Assembly (NCBI RefSeq): GCF_000741775.1
Contig: NZ_JGZR01000003.1
Coordinates: 62,001-126,000, forward strand
Origin: Bifidobacterium subtile
Lineage (GTDB): Bacteria; Actinomycetota; Actinomycetes; Actinomycetales; Bifidobacteriaceae
Direction of reading: 5' to 3'
DNA: 64,000 bases
Below are positions 9,001 through 19,228 of the stretch, one piece after another. Under the pieces are notes generated by a model. That model searched no databases, was not told the origin of the DNA, and worked only from the letters and a program-made list of their open reading frames with translations. Both the position numbers and the translations under genes were made by a program. Positions within the stretch are counted from its first letter, which is position 1. Each line of letters begins with the position of its first letter.

Positions 9001-10226
9001 AAGCTCGCGATCTGATAGCGGAGACCGGCTCCGCGCTCAAGGCCAACAAGGGCAAAAGCGCTCTGACGATACTCGGCATCGTCATCGGCATCACCGCCGT
9101 CATCACCATGACCTCGCTGGTCGGCGGCATCCGCGATGCGCTGGTAAGCGAAATGGGCATGAACGCGGCCCGCGCGATCAGCATCTACCCCTATAACGGC
9201 TCTGGCATCAACGATGATCAGCTGGCCGCAATGCGCGAGCAGCTGCCCGACTACGAATATCTCTCCCCCACGAATTACGGCTCCGCGCAGGAAATCGCCG
9301 CACCGACCACAGCCGAGAAGCTCTCGGCGTCCATCACCGGCGTCGACGAGCACTATTTCGATGTCTCGGGTCTGAAAATCGCCCAAGGGCGGGCATTCAC
9401 CCAAAGCGAATCCGCCGAAGGCTCGATGTCGGTGATTCTCGACAAACAGGCCGTGCAGAAGCTCTTCGGCAGCTCAAATGAGAATCCAGTGGGCAAGATC
9501 GTGACCTTGGACGGCACCGAGGCGACTGTAGTGGGCGTCGTCGAGAACTCGGCGCTGATGGGTGGCGGAGGCGGAGGCAACGGCAGCCTGAATATCTACA
9601 TGCCCGTATCCACCGTGTCGCTGCGATTCTCAAGCTCAGGCACCGGCTATCAGCAAATATTCGGACTGGCCAAACAGGGCGTCGATGTTGCGAAGCTCAC
9701 TGAGCAGAGCAAGGTCGCCGCCGCGAAAATCCTCCGGATACTTGCCGACCAGATCGATCAGGAGCTGTCGGTGTCCAGCGCACAGTCCGTGATCGACCAG
9801 ATGAGCAGCTTCATGGGCGCCTTCCAGCTACTGGCAGGAGCTGTGGCCGGCATCTCGCTGCTGGTGGGCGGCATCGGCATCATGAACATGATGCTGACCA
9901 ATGTGACTGAACGTATCCGCGAAATCGGCCTGCGCCGGGCGCTAGGCGCGACCCGGCACGACGTGACCGCCCAGTTCCTCGCCGAGGCCATCGCCATCAC
10001 CGTGATGGGCGGTCTCATCGGCACCGTGCTCGGCTACGGTCTGTCGATGTCATTGTCCGGCTTGGTCGGCGGCATGGTGGGCGGCATGGCGATCGCCCCC
10101 TCGGTTTCCGCGCAATCGGTCATGCTCGCGGTCGGCATCTGCATCGCCGTCGGCGTCATCTTCGGCAACTATCCCGCCCGCCGAGCCGCCCGCCTCGACC
10201 CAGTTGACGCCCTGCGGCATCAGTAG
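8997..10226 (+). CDS. MacB/FtsX-type ABC transporter permease
   Basis: This protein has 409 residues with the MacB arrangement. There is one membrane helix near residues 20-42, a large extracytoplasmic MacB core domain (about 43-270, with a GGGGGGNGS loop), and three C-terminal helices ([18 protein letters not shown] and following). The segment [18 protein letters not shown] is the conserved FtsX coupling region. It overlaps the ATPase gene by the four bases ATGA, showing translational coupling. Together with the adaptor it would export a small molecule or peptide. Confidence 0.88.
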   Translation: MKARDLIAETGSALKANKGKSALTILGIVIGITAVITMTSLVGGIRDALVSEMGMNAARAISIYPYNGSGINDDQLAAMREQLPDYEYLSPTNYGSAQEIAAPTTAEKLSASITGVDEHYFDVSGLKIAQGRAFTQSESAEGSMSVILDKQAVQKLFGSSNENPVGKIVTLDGTEATVVGVVENSALMGGGGGGNGSLNIYMPVSTVSLRFSSSGTGYQQIFGLAKQGVDVAKLTEQSKVAAAKILRILADQIDQELSVSSAQSVIDQMSSFMGAFQLLAGAVAGISLLVGGIGIMNMMLTNVTERIREIGLRRALGATRHDVTAQFLAEAIAITVMGGLIGTVLGYGLSMSLSGLVGGMVGGMAIAPSVSAQSVMLAVGICIAVGVIFGNYPARRAARLDPVDALRHQ

Positions 10227-10284
10227 GGGCGTGCGGACAGCTCAGTGGTTGTCGTGGATCAGACACCCCGCAAAGGGATCTTAT

Positions 10285-10331
10285 TGGTCGGATTGCTACG
10301 CTACAGCGGTTGAAACTCAGCAATCCGACCA
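10285..10331. terminator. 13-bp perfect stem-loop after the MacAB-like operon
   Basis: TGGTCGGATTGCT (10285-10297) and AGCAATCCGACCA (10319-10331) pair perfectly around a 21-base loop, about 60 bases after the permease stop. No T run follows, so its role as a terminator is inferred from position. Confidence 0.5.
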
Positions 10332-10469
10332 GTATTCGTTATGCATTTGCCAATACTGAACAGATTTGCGATGCATATGGAGTCGTTCATGCTTGGCTGT
10401 GTGAGAAATGGAAGTTTCCTTGGTTATGATGGTTGCAAGTGGAATTAGGTGGAATCAAGGAGGCTCATG

Positions 10470-10703
10470 ATGACTGTTTTGACGTTTGATGATGTGAAGT
10501 ACGCCAAAGCTGAGGCTGAGGCTCATAGGCGAGGCGTTGATTTGCTGGGCGATTTCAAGCGGCGGATTGATTCGTACGCGCACGATGCGGACGTTCGCGA
10601 AAACAATCTGATGGACGACAATGAGATAGTCGCGGTATTCCACACGCATGAGGAGCTGCGCGCGTATTGTCGCGACATTATCAGAGAAGCCAAATCCCAA
10701 TGA
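10470..10703 (+). CDS. Putative type II antitoxin
   Basis: This is a small 77-residue, charged, helical protein that I assign as an antitoxin by context. It overlaps by ATGA the gene of a YafQ/RelE-like toxin. AAGGAGG stands 6 bases before the ATG at 10470 (3 bases before another ATG at 10467). The N-terminal stretch TFDDVKYAKAEAEAHRRG is compatible with a RelB/DinJ-like dimerisation region, but there is no decisive motif. As the partner toxin is broken, this may be a relic or a free-standing repressor. Confidence 0.6.
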   Translation: MTVLTFDDVKYAKAEAEAHRRGVDLLGDFKRRIDSYAHDADVRENNLMDDNEIVAVFHTHEELRAYCRDIIREAKSQ

Positions 10704-11019
10704 TTGATATCATTTTTGCAAGCGGCTTCGACAGAGATATGCGTAGGATTGCACGCAGACGAGTTGATCTTGTCGAAGATCTGATCGCAATCATGGACGA
10801 AGAGCTGTCTGTGATGGCTCGGTATCAGAGTCATATGGGCCACATGTGCTGGATAACCCGGGCGGCGTGTACAACGGGTGCATGGAGTTTCATCTTGATG
10901 ACAATGTGCTTGTTCTCTTTTCTCCGCCGTTCCCCAACAATTCAGTGACCATGCGCCGTATTTGCACGCATGCTGAACTGCTCTGCGGTCGATTTGGCGA
11001 TGAATGGTCCGACGAATGA
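10700..11019 (+). pseudogene. YafQ/RelE-like toxin, frameshifted
   Basis: Read from ATG 10700, the first 47 or so residues (MIDIIFASGFDRDMRRIARR and onward) look like a YafQ-type ribosome-dependent mRNA interferase. The continuation only makes sense in another frame from about 10843: HVLDNPGGVYNGCMEFHLDD, then LVLFSPP, ending GRFGDEWSDE at 11019. In the original frame the protein ends at 10948 in unrelated residues. The lesion is therefore one extra base needed, or two bases lost, near 10835-10845. As written the toxin would be inactive. A sequencing error is possible. Confidence 0.7.
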
Positions 11020-11100
11020 CACATGATTGACACGCAGGCGATTGGCCTAGGAACGTGGCATAATAGCTACGGTCGGCTTGCTTGATGCAGGGTAGGCCAT

Positions 11101-11181
11101 GCCCCCGTGGCGGAATCGGTAGACGCAACTGACTTAAAATCAGTCGCCTTTGGCTTGTGGGTTCGAGTCCCACCGGGGGTA
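11101..11181 (+). tRNA. tRNA-Leu, anticodon TAA
   Basis: The acceptor arm GCCCCCG (11101-11107) pairs with CGGGGGT (11174-11180), with one G-T pair. The anticodon stem ACTGA/TCAGT encloses the loop CTTAAAA, giving anticodon TAA at 11135-11137. There is a class II variable arm, and the T arm is GTGGGTTCGAGTCCCAC. It reads UUA and UUG. CCA is not encoded. A likely -10 element, CATAAT, lies at 11059-11064. Confidence 0.95.
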
Positions 11182-11260
11182 CGCATTCTAGTTCGGCAAA
11201 GTGGTGTCGAGCGTAGGTCTCGGGCTATTTCACATTTGCGCCAGCTCGCAAGGCAGTAAT

Positions 11261-12271
11261 TTACTCACTCAGCAGCCGACGGCCGTAATCGAGCACGATG
11301 CCGTCGAGCAGACCGTGCTCGCTGGCGACGAAGGAGTCCAACGGCTCGTCGTGATCCTGCGCGGCTGCCTCGGAGACTCTGGCGAGCACGCGGTTCCAGA
11401 CCAGCGCTCCCCCGCCGACCACGTCGATGCGACCGGGATGGATTGTCTTGTATTCACTGCGCTCAGCGCGGGTCATGTTGAGGAATTGGTTATCGACATC
11501 GAATGCCTGGAAGAATGGAATGCGCACACCGTCAACGGCCTGGTGATTGTATTCCTTCAAGCCCAGCGCCAGCGCGGTCATCGTCGTGACCGTGCCCGAC
11601 ACGCCGATGATGGTGCGCGTCTTGCCCGCAGGGACCTGCTGGAATGCCTCGTCGATATGCTCGTCGATATCCGTGGCGGCCTCGCGAATCTCCTCGGTCG
11701 TCGGCGGATCGGAGCGCAGATGCCGTTCGGTCATGCGCACCGACCCGATGTTCATCGAGAAGGCCGCCTGCACCTGCGTGTCCGGCGCGCTCACCCCATC
11801 GCCGCCGAGCACCAGTTCCGTCGAGCCTCCGCCGAGATCCACGACGAGATACGGCGCTGCGAGGTCATGCCGCGGCGCGACGCATGTGGCACCAAGAAAA
11901 CTCAGCGCGGCTTCCTCGCTGCCGGGTATGACCTCCGGGCGCACACCGAGAAGTCGCTCCATCGAGGATTCGAACACCTCGCGGTTCTCGGCGTCGCGCG
12001 TGGCCGACGTGGCTACGAAGCGAATGCCGTCAACCGGATGCTCGGCCAGCACATCGGCGAATTCGCGCACCGCGGCATCGGCGCGTTCCAGCGCTTCATC
12101 GGCGAAGCGGTGGGTTTTGTCCACATCCTGTCCGAGCCGAATCACCCGGAGCATGCGGGGCACGATGTCATGCGTGCCATCGGCGTCGACGCGCGCGATT
12201 TTGAGACGAATCGAGTTCGTGCCGCAATCGATGCCTGCGACCGTCACCGCATCCCGTTGTGAACCTTCCAT
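11261..12271 (-). CDS. ppx: Exopolyphosphatase / guanosine pentaphosphatase family (Ppx/GppA)
   Basis: This enzyme hydrolyses polyphosphate or pppGpp in the cytoplasm. The actin-like ATPase-fold motifs are visible: VAGIDCGTNSIRLKI at the N-terminus, then VVDLGGGSTELVLG. Other family stretches are ATSATRDAENREVF and GVSGTVTTMTALALG. I place the start at ATG 12271 (336 residues), giving MEGSQRDAVTVAGID; the 24 residues upstream in frame have no homology. It is downstream of the DUF501 gene, divIC and eno on the same strand, an order common in actinobacteria. Which of the two substrates it prefers cannot be read here. Confidence 0.9.
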   Translation of the reverse strand: MEGSQRDAVTVAGIDCGTNSIRLKIARVDADGTHDIVPRMLRVIRLGQDVDKTHRFADEALERADAAVREFADVLAEHPVDGIRFVATSATRDAENREVFESSMERLLGVRPEVIPGSEEAALSFLGATCVAPRHDLAAPYLVVDLGGGSTELVLGGDGVSAPDTQVQAAFSMNIGSVRMTERHLRSDPPTTEEIREAATDIDEHIDEAFQQVPAGKTRTIIGVSGTVTTMTALALGLKEYNHQAVDGVRIPFFQAFDVDNQFLNMTRAERSEYKTIHPGRIDVVGGGALVWNRVLARVSEAAAQDHDEPLDSFVASEHGLLDGIVLDYGRRLLSE

Positions 12272-12411
12272 AGCCCTCGCTGCTCCTTCTCCGTGCCGAT
12301 TGCCCGTGCCGATTGTCCGTGCAAGCGCGATCCTCATTAACAATTCCTCAAATAACAGTCTTCATAACAACTCGCCCGAGTATACGCCGCCGCACCGTCT
12401 CGCCGCCCGAT

Positions 12412-13032
12412 TCAGTCCTCAATCTGCGTCGTGCATCGGCACACGGTCGGGCTGAATTCGCTACGAACCCGCTCCAAAGCCATGTCTCCTATGGGATTGG
12501 CTCCAGACCCCATGACCAGCGTCTGCGCCAGCAGTGCGTGCAGGCATTTGACACGCGTCGGCATACCGCCCGCGCTGGTGCCTGCGATATGCTCCTCGCT
12601 GTCGCCCAGACGCGTGGCGAGCTCGTGGCGGAATGCCAAGTACAACGCATGGGCGCGTTCATAGGCCTCATGCACCGCGTCGTCCGCGTTAAGCAGCTCG
12701 TTGTATTCACGCATCACGCCGTTCGCTTCCACATGCGAGATTGCCTTGACGGCCTCGGGACTGGTGAGGTAGCAAGTCGTCGGGAAGGGTATGCCATCGT
12801 CCAGTTCCGGCCGAGTAACGACCGCCAGCGGCCGGCCGCAGACGCACCGCGCGCCGACGGCGACCATGCCTCGGGGAAAGCGCCCCAACTGCTTGCGCAC
12901 CATAGCGATATCGTGCTCATTGGCTGGGTCGGCGAGGCATCGGTCGACCAGCGCGGCGGCCTGCTCACGTGTCTCGGCGTCGGTTGCACCCTGCTGCAGT
13001 TTGACCTGAGACTGAATCATCTTGCTCTCCAT
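12412..13032 (-). CDS. DUF501 family protein
   Basis: This conserved actinobacterial protein of 206 residues has no established biochemical function. It is recognised by length, by the segment RFPRGMVAVGARCVCGRPLAVVTRP with its two cysteines, and by its place between divIC and ppx. The middle is helical, and the C-terminus ends with a further cysteine pair (SPTVCRC). The cysteines could bind metal, which is inference. The gap to divIC is 167 bases with nothing recognised. Confidence 0.82.
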   Translation of the reverse strand: MESKMIQSQVKLQQGATDAETREQAAALVDRCLADPANEHDIAMVRKQLGRFPRGMVAVGARCVCGRPLAVVTRPELDDGIPFPTTCYLTSPEAVKAISHVEANGVMREYNELLNADDAVHEAYERAHALYLAFRHELATRLGDSEEHIAGTSAGGMPTRVKCLHALLAQTLVMGSGANPIGDMALERVRSEFSPTVCRCTTQIED

Positions 13033-13199
13033 CGTCGTTATCGTCCGTTGCCGTTGCGGCAGTCGTTACGAAGCCCCTGTTCTTTCGGGCTTTCGTGGCT
13101 CGTAGGCGATGTCTCGCCGTGACGCGCCTATGATTTCAGGCATCTGCCTTTCATCGGACGTTCGCCATTCACCGATATTCTCCATGAGAAACCAGAAGA

Positions 13200-13751
13200 C
13201 TACTTGCCCGCTGTGCCGTCGTTCGACGTCGCATCATTTCCCTGCGCACCGCCAGCACCGTCTGCACCGCCGCTGGCAGGACTTTTCGCACCCTGATCTT
13301 TGGCGCTTTTCGGAAGCGGCGCGTCAGCCTGCTTGAAGGCATAGGACAGTTCGCCGTACCATGGCAGCGCCTTATGCTCGCCTTCTGAGGAGGACCCGTT
13401 CGCTTCGGCATCCTTGGGGTTGCCCGTAACCGCCTCGGGGTGTTCGACGCGAATCGCCTGCTCGCCTGGGAAAACGAAGCCCAAGCGCTCGCGCGCCTGC
13501 GCGGTGATGTAAGCCTTGTCGTTCCACCGGGCGATGTCGTTCTCCAGATCCTGCTTCTTGGCGATCAGCGCGGATTCCTGCCGTTTGAGGCCGTTGAGCT
13601 CGGCCAGATTCAACGCATATGAATGGAATGTGGAGACCAGCTGAATCGACCCCAGCGCCACGATGAACAACGCGATGAAGAACGCCACCGGGCCGCTTCC
13701 GCGTCTGGACGACGAAGTTCTTGCGGCACGGGTCGATTTGCTCATAGACAT
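13200..13751 (-). CDS. divIC: Septum formation initiator, DivIC/FtsB family
   Basis: This is a bitopic division protein. It has a short basic cytoplasmic tail, one membrane helix (GPVAFFIALFIVALGSIQL), a coiled coil (LNGLKRQESALIAKKQDLENDI) and the conserved ARERLGFVFPGEQ. These are followed by a low-complexity tail rich in Gly, Ala and Ser. The ATG at 13751 (or 13745) sits just after the T run of the eno terminator. An upstream in-frame ATG at 13805 would read through the terminator stem and has no ribosome site. The protein would act with FtsL- and FtsQ-like proteins in septal wall synthesis. Confidence 0.85.
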   Translation of the reverse strand: MSMSKSTRAARTSSSRRGSGPVAFFIALFIVALGSIQLVSTFHSYALNLAELNGLKRQESALIAKKQDLENDIARWNDKAYITAQARERLGFVFPGEQAIRVEHPEAVTGNPKDAEANGSSSEGEHKALPWYGELSYAFKQADAPLPKSAKDQGAKSPASGGADGAGGAQGNDATSNDGTAGK

Positions 13752-13758
13752 GAAAATA

Positions 13759-13791
13759 CCCGTCGCATTCGACTTGGCCGAATGCGACGGG
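13759..13791 (-). terminator. Intrinsic terminator of eno
   Basis: CCCGTCGCATTCG (13759-13771) pairs perfectly with CGAATGCGACGGG (13779-13791), with a 7-base loop. On the minus strand it is followed by TATTTTC. It lies 64 bases after the eno stop and directly abuts the divIC start. Confidence 0.85.
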
Positions 13792-13809
13792 CCTTCCAAG
13801 CTCATGCGG

Positions 13810-13838
13810 TGTCGTGCAGCGTCACGCGCTGCACGACA
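13810..13838 (-). terminator. Second 12-bp stem-loop after eno
   Basis: TGTCGTGCAGCG (13810-13821) and CGCTGCACGACA (13827-13838) pair perfectly around 5 bases, 17 bases after the eno stop. It has no T run. It stands in tandem with the terminator at 13759-13791 and may protect the 3' end or pause polymerase. Confidence 0.6.
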
Positions 13839-13854
13839 TCACGCGAACCACGCC

Positions 13855-15207
<1,353 letters not shown>

Positions 15208-15322
15208 CTACAGCGCGCTCTGACGGCACCGCCCGCTGGGAGCGTTCACATCCAACGATGGAAGGACGGCGTTTGCGTTGGGCGAATAGCTAGTCAAAGC
15301 AAAGAAAATTCGCCGCGCCGTG

Positions 15323-15376
15323 CTTATTGCATCACGATTACATTAATCACGATGCAATAAATCGTGATGCAATAAG
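15323..15376. repeat. 16-bp perfect inverted repeat with an internal third copy, upstream of eno
   Basis: CTTATTGCATCACGAT (15323-15338) is mirrored exactly at 15361-15376. The 22-base spacer holds a third related copy, ATCACGATGCAATAA (15346-15360). It lies about 170 bases upstream of the eno start. The spacing and AT content suggest an operator for a DNA-binding dimer; no regulator can be named. Confidence 0.7.
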
Positions 15377-15412
15377 AGAATTTCCGCCTGTTTACAGGGT
15401 TTTGAGCACGCT

Positions 15413-15481
15413 ACTGATGAATTAGCATAACCTCAACTGATGAAATATCATAACGTCTACTGATGAAATTGCATATTCTGG
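15413..15481. repeat. Three tandem 23-bp iterons
   Basis: Units begin at 15413, 15436 and 15459, each with ACTGATGAA followed by a degenerate tail containing CAT. A partial fourth, TTGATG, begins at 15482. The period is exactly 23 bases, close to two helical turns. They lie between the 3' end of mfd and the eno upstream region and suggest cooperative binding by an unknown protein. Confidence 0.7.
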
Positions 15482-15583
15482 TTGATGCACTATTACGCAG
15501 CACACAGCGACATGAGAGATTTCCGATGGATGGGCTCGTATTTTCGGACAACACTAAAAAAGTGCGGACGCATCCAGCATAAC

Positions 15584-18500
15584 TCACCCCCGAGGCGTCC
15601 CCTTCCACGCCAAATCCTCGAGCAGCTGCTCGGTCCAGCGCATGATCTGCTCGCTGCTCATCGGCGCGGAGCCGAGCGAACCGGCGAAAGGCGCAGGGAT
15701 GAGCATGGTGTGGGTGACAAGGCGGTACTGCATGCCGCGGTAGATACGCGACATGCGCATCTGCAGCGATTCGGGCGGGTCGATTTTGCCTACGCGCACG
15801 CGATTGCCCTGCGTCATAATTTCGCTGATGCCCAGCCCTCGTGCTTTGGCCCGCAGCCGCGCCACGTCGAAAAGCGTCTCGAACTCCTGCGGCAACGCGC
15901 CATAACGGTCGGCCAGCTCCTCGCGCAAATCGGCAAGATCTTGCTCGCTGCGCGCGGCGGCCAGCTTGCGGTAGGCCTCAAGACGCAGCTTGTCGGAGTC
16001 GATGTAATCCACCGGAATCGACGCCTCAATCGGCAAGTCGATGGTGACGGCGACCGGCTCGTGGCGCTCCGGCTCCTTGTACTGCTCCACGGCCTCGGAA
16101 ACCATGCGCACGTACAGGTCGAAGCCGACGCCTTCGATATGCCCGCTCTGCTCGCCGCCAAGCAGGTTGCCGGTGCCGCGCAGCTCCAGATCCTTCATCG
16201 CCACGTCGAAGCCCGAGCCCAGCGCGGTGTTCTGCGCGATGGTCTCCAGGCGATCGTGCGACTGCTGAGTCATCGGCTTGGCCGGGTCGTAGAGGAAGTA
16301 CGCATACGCGCGTTCGCGCCCGCGACCGACGCGCCCGCGCAGCTGGTGCAGCTGGCTGAGCCCGAAGCGGTCGGCATGGTCGACAAGCAGCGTGTTGGCG
16401 TTCGAGATATCGAGGCCGGTTTCGATGATGGTCGTGCACAGCAGCACGTCGACATCGCGATGCCAGAAGTCGCGGATGACTCCGTCGAGCTGCTTCTCCC
16501 CCATCTTGCCGTGGGCGACGCCGATGCGCGCTTCGGGCACCAGCTCGTGAATCTTCGCGGCGATGCGGCCGATATCCTCCACGCGATTGTGCACGTAGAA
16601 TACCTGCCCGCCGCGCAGCAGCTCGCGGTTGATGGACGCCTTCACCTGCGCATCCTCATACGGTCCGACGTAGGTGAGCACCGGAAGCCGGTCCTCGGGC
16701 GGGGTCGCCAGCGTCGACATCTCGCGGATGCCAGTGACGGCCATCTCCAAAGTGCGCGGGATAGGAGTGGCCGAGAGCGAGAGCACATCGACGTTGGTGC
16801 GCAGCGCCTTGAGCGTCTCCTTGTGCTCGACACCGAAGCGCTGCTCCTCATCGATGACGAGCAGCCCGAGATCCTTGAACTTGATTTTGGGGTTGAGCAG
16901 CTTATGCGTGCCGATCACGAGGTCAACCGTGCCGTCCGCCAGGCCTTTGAGAGTCTCGTTGATCTCCTTGGTGCTTTGGAAGCGGCTCAGCGCCGCCACC
17001 TTGACCGGGAAGCCCTCGTAGCGCTCGGTGAAGGTCTCGTAATGCTGCTGCACCAGCAGGGTCGTCGGCACCAGCACAGCCACCTGCTTGCCGTCCTGAA
17101 TCGCCTTGAAGGCGGCCCGCACCGCGATTTCGGTTTTGCCGAAGCCCACGTCGCCGCAGATGAGCCGGTCCATCGGCACGGACTTCTCCATGTCGGCCTT
17201 GACTTCGTCGATGGTCGTGAGCTGGTCGGCGGTCTCCTGGTAGGGGAAGGCGTCCTCAAGCTCCTTCTGCCACGGCGTGTCGGGGCTGAAGGCGAATCCG
17301 GCCGTGCTCTGCCGCGCCGAGTAGAGCTTGACCAGATCCTCGGCGATCTCATGCACATGCTTGCGCGCCTTGGCCTTGGTCGCCGCCCAGTCCGAGCCGC
17401 CCAGCTTGTTGAGCTTCGGGGCTTCGGCGCCGATGTATTTGCTGACCTGGTCGAGCTGGTCGGTGGGGATGAACAGCTTGTCGGGCGGAGCGTTGCGCTT
17501 CGAAGGCGCATACTCGATGACGAGGTATTCGCGCGTGGTCTTGTTCGCACCGACGCCAATCGTGCGCTGCCTCATCTCGACGAAACGCCCGATGCCGTGC
17601 TGCTCGTGCACGATGTAATCGCCGGTTTTGAGCTCCACCAAGTCGATGGCCTTGCGCCGGCGCTTGGGTGTTTTTGCCTGCGTCCCAGCACTGATGCGCC
17701 CGGTGATGTCGCGCTCAGTGAGCAGCGCGACTTTGGCGGCGTTGTCCACGAAGCCATCAATGGCGTGCGAGCGGATACACTCGAATTTCGTGATGCCGGT
17801 TTCGTTGATCACGCGCTTCAAGCGCGACAGCGTGCCCTGCGCCGGCGAGGTGACCGTCACCGCATAGCCGTCAGCAATCAGCAATTCGATGCCATGCGAG
17901 GCCTTGGCCTCATCGCCGCGGAACTGCGCGGGATCCTGCGCATCGAGCTGCACGTGACCCGGCCGGCTCGCATCCACGCCGAAGGACGTGAGCTGAATGA
18001 CCTCGTGACGGGAGAATTCCAACGCGCTGATAGTCTCGTCATAGTCGAGGAAACTCGCCTGCTCGAAGCTGATCGGCGCGCCCGCGCCATGCCCGGCTGC
18101 TGCCACATGCCAGCTGGCGGCGAGGAATTCGTTCGCGGTTTTCGTCAGATCCTCAGCGGCACGGCGCAGCTTCTCCGGGTCGGAAAGCAGCATAAGCGCA
18201 TTGTCAGGCAACAGCCCGGCGACCGGCTCCATATCGTCGATGAGCGCGGGCATGAGCGATTCCATGCCTTCGACCGGTATCGCGTTGGCGATCGATTCGA
18301 GCATGTCGTCGGCGTTGGGAATCCGGCCGATGAGCGACTTCGCCCGCTCACGCACCGCATTATTGAGCTGCAGCTCGCGGCAGGGCGTGGCCCAGATTCC
18401 GGGCATGTCGTCGCCATACGTGCGCTGGTCGGAAACGTGGAACTCGCGGATGGAATCGATTTCGTCGCCGAAGAACTCGATGCGCACCGGATGCGGCGCA

Positions 18501-19228
18501 GTGGGCGGAAAGACGTCGAGGATGCCGCCGCGCACCGCGAATTCGCCGCGATCCATCACCAAGTCGACGCGTGTATAGGCGTTTTCGACCAGTCTGCCTG
18601 CGGCCTCGTCAAGCGGCAGCTCTTTGCCTTGCTCGAAGACCAGCGGTTCCACGTCGCCGAGTCCGGCCACCACCGGCTGAATCAGCGAGCGCACCGGCAT
18701 CACGAGTATCTGAATCGGCCCGAACATATCGCTGCCGGACTGCGGATGCTTCAACCGGCGCATGACGGCCATGCGGCTGGCCACAGTGTCAGCGCGGGGA
18801 GAGAGTCGCTCGTGCGGCAAGGTCTCCCAGGATTCGAACTGGGCGATGGCATTCGGGTCGTCCTCATACCAGGAGCGCAGCGATTCCACGGTTTCCTCGG
18901 CCTCGCGGCTGGATGCCACGACAAGCACAACCGCAGCATGCCGAGCCGCCGCAGCAGCTGCCGCGATCGCCGGGCGTAGACCGCTAGGTGCGCCGACGAC
19001 GATGCTGGGGTCGGTTTTCGACTCAGGCTGCTCGATGTCGCCATTGACCAGAGACTTGAACGATGGGTCGCGTTCGAGCGATTCGAGGACGCCGATCAGC
19101 GACTGATGATCGGAAATGGGAGCGGCGTCTTTGCGCCTTCCGCCTGATGGTGCTGCTGCGCCTGCCGCTGCATTCTGCGTTGTGCTATCCGCCGCTACCC
19201 TATCCATAACCGCTGTTTCACCTACCAT
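15584..19228 (-). CDS. mfd: Transcription-repair coupling factor Mfd
   Basis: This ATP-dependent translocase removes RNA polymerase stalled at lesions and recruits UvrA. In order, it has a UvrB-like N-terminal part (about residues 60-350), the CarD-like RNA-polymerase-interacting module (LKTGDYIVHEQHGIGRFVEM, about 530-600), the helicase core with Walker A GDVGFGKTEIAVRAAF and the DEEQRFG box, the TRG region, and a C-terminal UvrA-binding regulatory domain. The length of 1214 residues is usual for actinobacteria. It overlaps the end of pth by 11 bases if the ATG at 19228 is used; ATG 19207, ten bases after the pth stop, is equally possible. Confidence 0.97.
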   Translation of the reverse strand: MVGETAVMDRVAADSTTQNAAAGAAAPSGGRRKDAAPISDHQSLIGVLESLERDPSFKSLVNGDIEQPESKTDPSIVVGAPSGLRPAIAAAAAAARHAAVVLVVASSREAEETVESLRSWYEDDPNAIAQFESWETLPHERLSPRADTVASRMAVMRRLKHPQSGSDMFGPIQILVMPVRSLIQPVVAGLGDVEPLVFEQGKELPLDEAAGRLVENAYTRVDLVMDRGEFAVRGGILDVFPPTAPHPVRIEFFGDEIDSIREFHVSDQRTYGDDMPGIWATPCRELQLNNAVRERAKSLIGRIPNADDMLESIANAIPVEGMESLMPALIDDMEPVAGLLPDNALMLLSDPEKLRRAAEDLTKTANEFLAASWHVAAAGHGAGAPISFEQASFLDYDETISALEFSRHEVIQLTSFGVDASRPGHVQLDAQDPAQFRGDEAKASHGIELLIADGYAVTVTSPAQGTLSRLKRVINETGITKFECIRSHAIDGFVDNAAKVALLTERDITGRISAGTQAKTPKRRRKAIDLVELKTGDYIVHEQHGIGRFVEMRQRTIGVGANKTTREYLVIEYAPSKRNAPPDKLFIPTDQLDQVSKYIGAEAPKLNKLGGSDWAATKAKARKHVHEIAEDLVKLYSARQSTAGFAFSPDTPWQKELEDAFPYQETADQLTTIDEVKADMEKSVPMDRLICGDVGFGKTEIAVRAAFKAIQDGKQVAVLVPTTLLVQQHYETFTERYEGFPVKVAALSRFQSTKEINETLKGLADGTVDLVIGTHKLLNPKIKFKDLGLLVIDEEQRFGVEHKETLKALRTNVDVLSLSATPIPRTLEMAVTGIREMSTLATPPEDRLPVLTYVGPYEDAQVKASINRELLRGGQVFYVHNRVEDIGRIAAKIHELVPEARIGVAHGKMGEKQLDGVIRDFWHRDVDVLLCTTIIETGLDISNANTLLVDHADRFGLSQLHQLRGRVGRGRERAYAYFLYDPAKPMTQQSHDRLETIAQNTALGSGFDVAMKDLELRGTGNLLGGEQSGHIEGVGFDLYVRMVSEAVEQYKEPERHEPVAVTIDLPIEASIPVDYIDSDKLRLEAYRKLAAARSEQDLADLREELADRYGALPQEFETLFDVARLRAKARGLGISEIMTQGNRVRVGKIDPPESLQMRMSRIYRGMQYRLVTHTMLIPAPFAGSLGSAPMSSEQIMRWTEQLLEDLAWKGTPRG

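Noticed and set aside
11027..11064. TTGACA (11027) with CATAAT (11059) as a tRNA promoter
   Set aside because: The spacer of 26 bases is too long for a normal promoter; only the -10-like element is kept.
15482..18979. Very long open frame (about 1165 codons) on the plus strand opposite mfd
   Set aside because: It is the complement of the real mfd reading frame in high-GC DNA; its composition is rich in Arg, His and Gly, and there is no homology or ribosome site.
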